A stretch of DNA of 64,000 nt from Photobacterium halotolerans DSM 18316. Lineage in GTDB: Bacteria > Pseudomonadota > Gammaproteobacteria > Enterobacterales > Vibrionaceae. The DNA is taken from assembly GCF_000425165.1 (NCBI RefSeq), contig NZ_AULG01000012.1, positions 1 through 64,000 of the forward strand, given 5' to 3'. Each line of letters begins with the position of its first letter. Position 1 is the first letter of the stretch. Below the pieces are notes generated by a model. It was not told where the DNA came from, did no database searches, and saw only the letters and a program-made list of their open reading frames with translations. Positions 19,102-26,901 of the stretch are shown piece by piece. The translations under genes and the position numbers were made by a program.

Positions 19102-20043
19102 ATGACGACCAAGACGACTGACGCGCCTTCACGTTGGCAGCGTTTTCTGAACTCAGATTTCATTTATTTCTTTAAGAAAGACAAAGTGGCCATTGCCAGT
19201 TTTACTGTGTTTATGCTCTTTGTACTGACAGCACTGTTCGCACCGCTGCTGTCGCCAATGAATCCGTATGATCTGAACAGCATTGATATTATGGACTCGG
19301 AGCTGGCACCGTCATGGATGGAATTTGGCGACGCCCGCTTCCTGCTGGGTACGGATGATCAGGGCCGTGATATTCTGTCGACTATTATCTACGGGCTGCG
19401 GATCTCACTGGCCATTGGCCTGTTTGCCGTCGCGCTGCAGCTGTTTATCGGCATCATTGTCGGACTGTGTGCGGGTTACTTTGGTGGCCGTATCGACAGC
19501 TTCCTGATGCGCATTGCCGATGTCCAGCTGTCGTTCTCGACTATGATGGTGGCGATTATCGTGTCGGCGATTTTCAAAGCCAGCTTTGGCAGTGACTTTT
19601 ACAGTCAGTACGCCATCGTGATGCTGGTGGTGATTATCGGTATTGCGGAATGGCCGCAGTATGCACGTACGGTGCGGGCATCTGTGCTGGCAGAGAAGAA
19701 AAAAGAGTATGTTGAAGCCTCCCGGGTGATGGGCCTGAAATCACTGCGTATTATGTTCCGTCATATTTTGCCCAACTGCCTGTCGCCTATCCTGGTGATC
19801 TCCACCGTGCAGGTGGCCAATGCCATCATGTCGGAAGCGGCACTGTCCTTCCTGGGGCTGGGAATGCCGGTTGATCAGCCGTCACTGGGCTCACTGATCA
19901 GCATCGGCTTTAACTACATCTTCTCGGGCTCCTGGTGGATCACTGCGTTTCCTGGCATTGTGCTGGTGACTCTGGTGCTGGTGATCAACCTGCTGGGTGA
20001 CTGGCTGCGTGATGTCTTTAACCCTAAGGTCTACAAAGGCTAA
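19102..20043 (+). CDS. Peptide ABC transporter permease (DppC-like)
   Basis: A 313-residue inner-membrane subunit. The motif LLGTDDQGRDILSTIIYGLR is typical of the DppC group, and an EAA loop (YVEASRVMGLKSLRIMFRHI) is present. It pairs with the DppB-like subunit to form the channel and ends the operon before a terminator. Confidence 0.93.
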   Translation: MTTKTTDAPSRWQRFLNSDFIYFFKKDKVAIASFTVFMLFVLTALFAPLLSPMNPYDLNSIDIMDSELAPSWMEFGDARFLLGTDDQGRDILSTIIYGLRISLAIGLFAVALQLFIGIIVGLCAGYFGGRIDSFLMRIADVQLSFSTMMVAIIVSAIFKASFGSDFYSQYAIVMLVVIIGIAEWPQYARTVRASVLAEKKKEYVEASRVMGLKSLRIMFRHILPNCLSPILVISTVQVANAIMSEAALSFLGLGMPVDQPSLGSLISIGFNYIFSGSWWITAFPGIVLVTLVLVINLLGDWLRDVFNPKVYKG

Positions 20044-20073
20044 GATCCTGCCGGAAATACGTGATGATTTAAC

Positions 20074-20105
20074 AAGCCTCTGCAATTGCAGAGGCTTTTT
20101 ATTTT
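20074..20105 (+). terminator. Terminator of the peptide importer operon
   Basis: AAGCCTCTGCAATTGCAGAGGCTT is a perfect palindrome followed by TTTATTTT, 30 bases behind the last permease gene. Confidence 0.9.
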
Positions 20106-20550
20106 CCCCGCAGCTGTTACCTCCGGAGCAGATACCGTACGCCACTATTACACGGCCACCTGCTCTGCCATGATCTGATGACTCAACAGGCGGTGATGCC
20201 ATGAAATGAAAGCCATCTCAGCGGTTGCAGCAGGTGTGCCCTTGGCCTGTGAGCCGCACAGCGGCCTGTGTGATGAACCACTCGTCCAGCAGCCCGGGAG
20301 TCGGAGAATGATGAAAAGGCTGCATCAGCGCCTGCAACGGCCACAGTGGATGTGATGCATGATACGAGCAAAGCTGCCGTCGGCAGATGATGCCAGAAGA
20401 CGTATTATTGCGCGTCAGCCCGGTGCCGACGGGTAACAATCCGGTCAGCACAATATAGCCTTAGTTAGCGGAACGGGTGGATAAGAGCGGACGGAACAGG
20501 TGAAACACGAACTGCATCGGGCTATCGGCAGGGACAGACGGAAGAGATAT
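20106..20550. other. Gene-free stretch of coding-like composition
   Basis: About 445 bases between two terminators with no intact gene. Unlike other gaps it is not AT-rich. Short overlapping reading frames run on the minus strand; one ending near 20150 contains a protein-like tail (EMAFISWHHRLLSHQIMAEQ) but has no convincing start. It may be a decayed gene; this is weak. Confidence 0.3.
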
Positions 20551-20581
20551 AAAAAAGCGGCTGTTTTCAGCCGCTTTTTTG
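20551..20581. terminator. Terminator behind the YjiH-type gene
   Basis: AAAAAAGCGGCTG and CAGCCGCTTTTTT form a 13-bp stem with a short TTTT loop. T-runs on both strands make it bidirectional; it closes the minus-strand gene starting at 21971. Confidence 0.9.
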
Positions 20582-20603
20582 TCAGGGGGATCTGTGACGG
20601 GTC

Positions 20604-21971
20604 TTAGAAAATCAGGTGAGCCATCAGCGCGATAACCGGCAGGGTGACCAGGGTACGCAGAATGAAGATTACGAACAGCTCCCAGGCTTTCACCGGGATC
20701 TTGCTGCCCAGCAGCAGAGCACCGATTTCAGACATGTAAATCAGCTGTGTTACAGACAATGCCGCAATCACAAAGCGGGTCAGATCACTCTGGATTTCGG
20801 TTGCCAGAATCGAAGGCAGGAACATATCAGCAAAACCGACGACTATGGTTTTGGATGCTTCAGCCGCTTCCGGAATTTGCAGCAGCTCCAGCAGCGGGAT
20901 AAAGGGTTTACCCAGCCAGTCAAATACAGGCGTGTTCTCGGCAACCAGCAGCGCCAGCGTACCGATAGCCATGACAACAGGCAGAACACCGAACACCATA
21001 TCGACAGCGGCTTTGACACCGTCATTAACCACTTTGCGTAAGCTGGTGACTTTGTTAGCGCGCTCAAAGGCTTTTTCCAGACCGAAGCTCAGCACGGTGT
21101 GGCCGTCAGGCAGGGCATCCATGTTGGCATCGGCCGGCGTACCGCAGACAAAGTCATCACGCTTGCGGCTCAGAGGTGGCAGGCGCGGAACAATAATAGC
21201 AGCCACCACACCCGCCAGACACACAGTGGCGTAGAAAGGCAGGAACATGTGTTCCAGGTTAACCTGCGCGATCACCACCAGGCTGAACGTAATGGAAACG
21301 GCAGAGAAAGTGGTACCGATAACCGCCGCTTCACGCTTGGTATAGAAGCCTTCTTCGTATTGTTTGCTGGTCAGCAGCACGCCGACACTGCCGTCGGCCA
21401 GCCAGGATGCCAGACAGTCAATGGCGGAGCGGCCCGGCAGATTAAACAGCGGACGCATCACTTTGGTCAGCATTGCTCCGAAGAATTCCAGCAGACCGAA
21501 GTTGGTTAGCAGGGGCAGGAAAAAGCCCGCACACAGGAAGACCGCAAACAGCACGGGCAGCAGGTCGTTCAGCACCAAGCCGCCGGTATCTCCGTCGAAG
21601 ATAGCAGCCGGGCCGACTTGAAAAAACGTCAGAATGGCAAAGGTCGCCCCCAGCAATTGAACGATGTACCAAGGCAGGCTTGGCTTAAACAGATTGGCAA
21701 TAAAAGGTTTACGTTCAATAAAACGGGGTTTGGTGAGGCGAACCAGGGTCGAGCAAAGCGCCGTCAGTGTAATGACGGTGGTGACGATGGCCGTCAGGCT
21801 GCCTTCAAACAGGTTCTGGATTGCTTTTGCCATTAAGGCAATAGGGATGGTTATCTCTCCACCTACGGTGATTGGTGCCATAAACAGCAGCACACCGATG
21901 AATGATGGCAGAATAAACATGAGCCAAGGCGCTTTACGCTTGTTTGCGCCAGTTATCACTTGTTCTGACAT
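20604..21971 (-). CDS. YjiH-family membrane protein with nucleoside-recognition (Gate) domains
   Basis: A 455-residue protein with about ten predicted membrane spans. Two regions resemble the Gate/nucleoside-recognition fold: one near residues 155-225 (KVMRPLFNLPGRSAIDCLAS) and one near 315-455. The overall pattern fits the YjiH family of unknown substrate. It is monocistronic. Gate-domain proteins include nucleoside transporters and spore proteins, so transport is plausible but not shown. Confidence 0.75.
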   Translation of the reverse strand: MSEQVITGANKRKAPWLMFILPSFIGVLLFMAPITVGGEITIPIALMAKAIQNLFEGSLTAIVTTVITLTALCSTLVRLTKPRFIERKPFIANLFKPSLPWYIVQLLGATFAILTFFQVGPAAIFDGDTGGLVLNDLLPVLFAVFLCAGFFLPLLTNFGLLEFFGAMLTKVMRPLFNLPGRSAIDCLASWLADGSVGVLLTSKQYEEGFYTKREAAVIGTTFSAVSITFSLVVIAQVNLEHMFLPFYATVCLAGVVAAIIVPRLPPLSRKRDDFVCGTPADANMDALPDGHTVLSFGLEKAFERANKVTSLRKVVNDGVKAAVDMVFGVLPVVMAIGTLALLVAENTPVFDWLGKPFIPLLELLQIPEAAEASKTIVVGFADMFLPSILATEIQSDLTRFVIAALSVTQLIYMSEIGALLLGSKIPVKAWELFVIFILRTLVTLPVIALMAHLIF

Positions 21972-22334
21972 GATTGACCTTTAAGTAACTGATACAACGT
22001 GTTTTTGTGCTGTGCCGAGTAAATCGTCCCAGCATGAACATGCAGTTATTATTAATATAATCGTGGCGAAGGTTACATTTTTTATCACTGCATTGGAATA
22101 CTTCTCTGAAAGAATCATCTAATTATGCATTGTAAATTAGACGTTATGATAAGTTACTCACGTTTAACAACGATATATCTTGCATTACATTTTTCGCTGG
22201 TATTAGGCATTGGCAAGATTTGTGCAGCGCTTCACTGTTATCGATATTGTCATTGTTAAGCGTAAAACCGCTTATATAATGGGCGCTTCTTGATGACTTT
22301 TTGACAAATTCACGGCAAAAAAATACTAATACTT
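21972..22334. other. 363-base divergent promoter region
   Basis: An AT-rich gap between two divergent genes. The only clear element is a TATAAT hexamer at 22275-22280 with TTGTTA 15 bases ahead of it, a possible promoter for the gene at 22335. The spacing is shorter than ideal. Confidence 0.4.
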
Positions 22335-23576
22335 ATGAATATGAAATTGCAGGGACTCACACTGGCAGTGGCTACGGCTTTGTCAGTCAGTACATTTTCC
22401 GCTCAGGCAGCGGTAAACGGGGCGGATGCTCGCAGTGTCGCTATGGGTGGTACAGGGGTGGCATCCGCGAGTTATCTGACGGCCAGTTTTTATAACCCGG
22501 CGCTGGTGGCACATTACGATCAGACCGATGATTTTGGCGTGTTACTGCCAGCGGTAGGAGTCAGTATTCATGACCCGGATGATCTGAATCAGAAAGTTGA
22601 GGACTTCCAGGATGTCAATGATGAACTGGAAACGGCGATAAATAATAGCGGCGGCAGCCCGGTCTCTGATTCCCTGGTCAATGAGTGGAAAGCGGCACTG
22701 ATGGCTATGGACGAAGGCAAACTCAAGGCTGACATCAGTATCGGTGCGGCCGTCGCTGTGCCGAACCGTTATCTGAGCATGAGTTTGTTTACCCAGGCGC
22801 AGATTGTCAGCCTGGCTCAGGCCAACATTGATCCGGATGATTTGGCCGGCGTGGACGGCTCGAATCCGCCGGATCTCGATAATCTCCAGTCTGACGTGCT
22901 GGGTATTGCCGGCGGTATCGTTGATGTCGGTTTAACCATGGGTAAATCTTTCGAATTACCCACTGTCTCTCTGCCGGAGCAGAAGGTGTCGGTGGGTATC
23001 TCACCTAAGATCCAGCAACTGATTGCCGTGAGCTTCCAAAATACTGTCAGCCAGTTTGATAACAGTGACTTCGAATTTGAAAACGAATATCAGGATGATA
23101 CGGCCTTCAACCTGGATATAGGTCTGGCCTATCAGCCTATTCCGACCGTCACTGTGGGGTTCAGCGGCCGTAATCTGCTTAAGCAGGAGCTGGAAACCAA
23201 CACACCGGACTCTCCCGCAGGTCAGCCGGGCAAATTTACCAGCAAGACTTTGCTGGTTGAGCCTCAATACACCCTGGGGGCTGCATACAGCAACAGCTGG
23301 TTTACCGCTGCTGCTGACGTGGATCTGGCGGAGCAGAAATATTTCAAAGAGTTTGATCTGGCGACTCAGTATGCACGGCTGGGGATGGAGCTGAATGGCT
23401 GGGACTGGGTACAGTTCCGGGCCGGTTACAGTCTGAGCCTGACCGATGCAGCGGAAGATACCATGAGTGCCGGTATCGGCCTGAGTCCGTTCGGCGTGGT
23501 GGCGGTTGATCTGGCGCTGCAATATGGCCAGGACAACAACTACGGTGCGGCTCTGCAGTTCGGTTTTACTATGTGA
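22335..23576 (+). CDS. TraF-like outer-membrane beta-barrel protein
   Basis: A 413-residue exported protein. A signal peptide (LTLAVATALSVSTFSAQA) is followed by ADARSVAMGGTGVAS, typical of the FadL/PorV-like barrels that databases often label 'conjugal transfer protein TraF'. The C-terminus (YGAALQFGFTM) ends in an alternating barrel strand. No conjugation genes are near, so the name reflects family labelling only. An ATG two codons in is an equally possible start; no clear ribosome site decides. Confidence 0.75.
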   Translation: MNMKLQGLTLAVATALSVSTFSAQAAVNGADARSVAMGGTGVASASYLTASFYNPALVAHYDQTDDFGVLLPAVGVSIHDPDDLNQKVEDFQDVNDELETAINNSGGSPVSDSLVNEWKAALMAMDEGKLKADISIGAAVAVPNRYLSMSLFTQAQIVSLAQANIDPDDLAGVDGSNPPDLDNLQSDVLGIAGGIVDVGLTMGKSFELPTVSLPEQKVSVGISPKIQQLIAVSFQNTVSQFDNSDFEFENEYQDDTAFNLDIGLAYQPIPTVTVGFSGRNLLKQELETNTPDSPAGQPGKFTSKTLLVEPQYTLGAAYSNSWFTAAADVDLAEQKYFKEFDLATQYARLGMELNGWDWVQFRAGYSLSLTDAAEDTMSAGIGLSPFGVVAVDLALQYGQDNNYGAALQFGFTM

Positions 23577-23939
23577 TCGCCTGACAATACATATTGCACA
23601 ACCCGTCATAAATTTGGCGGGTTGTGTATATGATAAAAACATTAATTACACTAAATTCTAGTCGCAGCTCGAAGAATAAAAATCATTTGAAAGCCGTACA
23701 TACAACGCGTTGAATTAAAAAGAAAAAATAACGACTGCTTTTTTTAATGTTCATTAGAATTCTCCAGAATATTGGCTAACCTCATAAGCAATGAAGCTTA
23801 TCTTCATTTCGCACTTAAAAAGAAGTAAAGATTAAACCTTTATTTTCATCGTCCCCGATGTTTTTAATGCTGCTTTTCATTCGCTTGAATGATGCGATTA
23901 AAAGGGAAATCGTAACAGGACATTATGAGGAATAACGTC
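23577..23939. other. 363-base AT-rich gap upstream of the PixA-type gene
   Basis: No gene seen. A hairpin at about 23598-23625 (ACAACCCG... CGGGTTGT) could end the barrel-protein transcript but lacks a good T-tract. The rest is strongly AT-rich and presumably carries the promoter of the next gene. Confidence 0.4.
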
Positions 23940-24464
23940 ATGGCAACAATTAACAAAGTAGAAATCGTGATCGACTGCGAAGCCATTGAAAATGGTGCGC
24001 AAGGCTATCAAGCCGTTCAGATGTTTGCTGACCCCAGCCTTGTCATTGATAATTCGCAGGGTTCTTATGAGCTGAGTATCAAGGTGAATAATGGTGATGT
24101 TATTCGCTGGTCAGCGTTTCCTAAAGTGAGTGTATCGGAAGATGGCAGCCATTATTCTGTACTGATTGACGCGGAACATGAATGGAACAGTACCTTGATC
24201 AAAGGCTGGGCGGCTTATCAGGGTAATACACAAGTTTATGTTTATAAGGAAGACGGCATTCCAATGAATGATAGCGTCAACGTACCTTTTGAACGCCAAA
24301 CAGCTTATCTGCCGTATGTGCAGGCGACAGCCACCCTGCCAGGTCGCCCGAATCCGGGTACTCAGCAAAAAGCCGCGTATACATTCTGGGTACAAGTCTT
24401 TAAAGATGACCAGCTGATTAAAGAAATTAACTGGGACCCCTATGTGACTGCAGTTCAGCCATAA
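23940..24464 (+). CDS. PixA/AidA-family protein
   Basis: A 174-residue soluble protein without signal peptide, matching the PixA/AidA inclusion-body protein family: N-terminal INKVEIVIDCEAI, central IRWSAFPKVSV, and C-terminal AAYTFWVQVFKDDQ. PixA forms cytoplasmic inclusions in Xenorhabdus; AidA of Burkholderia is quorum-sensing controlled and needed for nematode killing. The molecular function is unknown. The ATG at 23940 has TGAGGAA 8 bases upstream and is preferred to the ATG at 23925. The gene stands alone between an AT-rich gap and a terminator. Confidence 0.85.
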   Translation: MATINKVEIVIDCEAIENGAQGYQAVQMFADPSLVIDNSQGSYELSIKVNNGDVIRWSAFPKVSVSEDGSHYSVLIDAEHEWNSTLIKGWAAYQGNTQVYVYKEDGIPMNDSVNVPFERQTAYLPYVQATATLPGRPNPGTQQKAAYTFWVQVFKDDQLIKEINWDPYVTAVQP

Positions 24465-24480
24465 TTACTTGTTATAACAC

Positions 24481-24513
24481 CCAACAGCGAGAGTTATTTT
24501 CTCTCGCTGTTGG
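24481..24513. terminator. Hairpin terminator behind the PixA-type gene
   Basis: CCAACAGCGAGAG and CTCTCGCTGTTGG form a perfect 13-bp stem with a 7-base loop, followed by a T-rich stretch. It lies between the convergent PixA-type and mdtI genes and may serve both. Confidence 0.85.
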
Positions 24514-24550
24514 ATCTTATCTCTTCTTTATTTATTAAAGCATTTCATCT

Positions 24551-24880
24551 TTAAGCGGTTTTCATCACAATCACCGCAGCGATAACCACAAAAATACCAG
24601 TCCAGCCAAGCGGTGACAGCCGTTGTTTAAACAAGACTGAGCCGCCAATGGCGGTGCCAAGAATCCCGATAGCGCCCCATGACGCATAAGCCACCGCTAA
24701 ATCAATTTCTTTGACGGCCTGAGCCAGCAGCGTAAAGGCACACAAGACCAGTGCGATGGACAGGCCGCCCCAGAGTTTGTGCTTGAAGCCGTTTGAACGG
24801 GTCAGCGCCATGTTGGCGGTAATATCGACCAAAGCCGCCAGCACCACAAAGCCGAAGGACAGGGTAAAGAACTGACTCAT
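24551..24880 (-). CDS. mdtI: Spermidine export protein MdtI
   Basis: A 109-residue small multidrug resistance (SMR) protein with four membrane spans. Alignment by eye to E. coli MdtI is good across its length (QAVKEIDLAVAYASWGAIGI; ending VIVMKTA). MdtI and MdtJ act as a heterodimer to export spermidine. Its start overlaps the stop of mdtJ by four bases (ATGA), showing translational coupling. Confidence 0.85.
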   Translation of the reverse strand: MSQFFTLSFGFVVLAALVDITANMALTRSNGFKHKLWGGLSIALVLCAFTLLAQAVKEIDLAVAYASWGAIGILGTAIGGSVLFKQRLSPLGWTGIFVVIAAVIVMKTA

Positions 24881-25272
24881 GATCGACTCCTTGCTGAGGC
24901 TGAGTGCGGCATTGAAACCTTCGTTTTGGTGGCGCGGCTGTCTGACTGCGCTTCACCCAGTGTCACCATCACAATGCCTGCCACGGCTAACCCCAGGCCA
25001 AGCAGCTCCTGACTGTTCAAATCGGCCTTGAATACCAGCAGCGAGACCAGAGTGATCAGGGTAATGCCCAGTCCCTCCCATATCGCATACGCCACACCGA
25101 TGGCAATTTTCTTCGCCGCCAGCGACAGGAAGTAGTAAGACACAGTGATCAATAGATACATGGCCGCATAGCCCCAGAGTGCGCCTTGCTGGCCGAGCAG
25201 ATTCATGGTGCTGGTACCGGCGACTTCAGAGGCAATCGCCAGCAGCAGAAAGATTCGTGCAAGAAACATCAT
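24877..25272 (-). CDS. mdtJ: Spermidine export protein MdtJ
   Basis: A 131-residue SMR protein and partner of MdtI. AKKIAIGVAYAIWEGLGITL and the early Glu in ASEVAGT match MdtJ. Four membrane spans are followed by a basic tail. AAAGGTGA precedes the start, where two adjacent ATG codons occur. The pair mdtJ-mdtI is in the same order as in E. coli. Confidence 0.85.
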   Translation of the reverse strand: MMFLARIFLLLAIASEVAGTSTMNLLGQQGALWGYAAMYLLITVSYYFLSLAAKKIAIGVAYAIWEGLGITLITLVSLLVFKADLNSQELLGLGLAVAGIVMVTLGEAQSDSRATKTKVSMPHSASARSRS

Positions 25273-25464
25273 TCACCTTTAAATGAATTTAATTAAATGC
25301 ATAACATTGAGGGGCATGTCATCCCGCCAGCAAGAAAGAGGAACGCTGAAACCGTACTTTTGTTGACTGTGCAGTAAAATGTTATGGCGTAAGGCTAGAG
25401 TAGCCCGCGGCACTGGGTCTGGACAGGTAATTGAGATATTCATTTTTGAATATCTCTTGGTGGA

Positions 25465-26394
25465 TCAGAGCGGGTGCTTGAACAGGTTCTTTACAATACG
25501 ATGTAAATGCTGATGCATCGGGTGATTTCTGTTGGTTTGTAAAAAGCCGCCTGAGATAACAAAGTCACTGAATTCCCGGTTGACTGCAGGCATAGGGTAG
25601 GCCACCAGATCCGGAAAAAGCCGGATGGAACTTTTGCTGGCGTACATGATGGCGTCGGTATTGCGCAGCATCTCGGCCGCGACGCGTAAACTGTAGGTTT
25701 TGAGCAGTACGTTCGGCTGATAGCCCATGCGCTGATACTCAGACTCCACGGTACACAAAGGATTGTACGAAGCGGGGGCCGGCAGAGACACAATCGGCAA
25801 CTGCGCGACCGCCTCCCAGTCGTTGCTGTCTTTATCCAGCGACAGGCTCGGGTGGTTATGCCGGGCCAGGATCATCCGTTTTTCCGTAAACAGCGGGCGC
25901 ATGTATATGTCGTTCGACAGCTCGGTCTCCTGATCCAGAATGCAGTAATCATGCATGCCTTCGAGCATTTCCCCCTGACTGCTGCTGTTCCAGCCGGAAA
26001 AGGAAAACGTCGCGCGGGGAAAGGCCTGGTAACAGCCGCTCAGCAGGCGTGCGCCCTGCTCGTCGAGCAGATACGGATCGATAACTAAAGAGAGCTGGCC
26101 GTCATATGCCTGGGCACTGAAATCTTCAAACTCGTTCAGTACCTTGGCAATGGGCGCCAGAATGTTGTCGAACTCTTCGGCTAAGCGCAGCGCCATCGGA
26201 GAAGGCTCCACACCGTGCGGCTTGCGCACGAACAGCGGGTCGTTGAACGTGGTCTTCAATCTGGCCACGCCACGGCTGGCACTGGGCTGAGAGATCCCGA
26301 GCTGCGCTGCCGCGACTTTAATACTCTTGTGATCGACCACCGCCTTGAGCAGACGCATGAGATTGAGATCCAGTGTATCGAGCTGATGGGCCAT
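25465..26394 (-). CDS. LysR-family transcriptional regulator
   Basis: A 309-residue regulator whose N-terminal helix-turn-helix (VAAAQLGISQPSASRGVARL, about residues 28-47) begins LDTLDLNLMRLLKAV, the style of the LeuO/NodD branch. The target is unknown. It lies upstream of mdtJI in the same direction (192-base gap) and divergent from the NRPS-like gene (507-base gap), so it could control either. Confidence 0.88.
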   Translation of the reverse strand: MAHQLDTLDLNLMRLLKAVVDHKSIKVAAAQLGISQPSASRGVARLKTTFNDPLFVRKPHGVEPSPMALRLAEEFDNILAPIAKVLNEFEDFSAQAYDGQLSLVIDPYLLDEQGARLLSGCYQAFPRATFSFSGWNSSSQGEMLEGMHDYCILDQETELSNDIYMRPLFTEKRMILARHNHPSLSLDKDSNDWEAVAQLPIVSLPAPASYNPLCTVESEYQRMGYQPNVLLKTYSLRVAAEMLRNTDAIMYASKSSIRLFPDLVAYPMPAVNREFSDFVISGGFLQTNRNHPMHQHLHRIVKNLFKHPL

Positions 26395-26901
26395 CCTGCT
26401 ACCTGTTGTGTTGAATATTCACAAGGAAATGGGTTGCTTACCTGGTGATTCTAAAGGGTAGGATGGATCAGGTCACGAGAAAGTCACCCAAATGACTGGC
26501 AGGCTGGTCTGTTTGAAAGGCGGGTTGTTTATTTGACGTCCTGCCTGGATATATTTTATAGAAAACATGCCGTTATCGTTATTTATAAAAAATGGATAAA
26601 TGTCAGTTGTCAGATAACATTTTGTTTTATTTGTAGAATAATTATTTATTAAGTGCTGTTGATTATTTTATTTTTATAGAGTTTTGAAATAAAAGAGTAT
26701 ATTAATGAGTTCAGTTTTAATTTAAATTGCAAACTAATTGTTACGGTTACTTAATGGCATTATTTATGGGGGAGTGTCACATTACGCAGAGATATCGAAA
26801 TTATAACAGTGAATTGATATAAAATTTGAACAACGGAGACTAACGCTTTTTTGTTTTTTATCTCTATCTGGTGGTTTTAGCAACTCTTTCAGGAGCTTAC
26901 G
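26395..26901. other. 507-base AT-rich region between LysR and NRPS-like genes
   Basis: No gene. From about 26540 to 26850 the DNA is extremely AT-rich with many T and A runs, unlike the flanking genes. Such DNA often binds H-NS-type silencers. It should hold the promoter of the biosynthetic genes. AGGAG lies 6 bases before the start codon at 26902. Confidence 0.5.

Noticed and set aside
22335..23576. A conjugative element suggested by the TraF-like protein
   Set aside because: No other transfer gene, relaxase or integrase was found; the protein is a chromosomal barrel-type protein.
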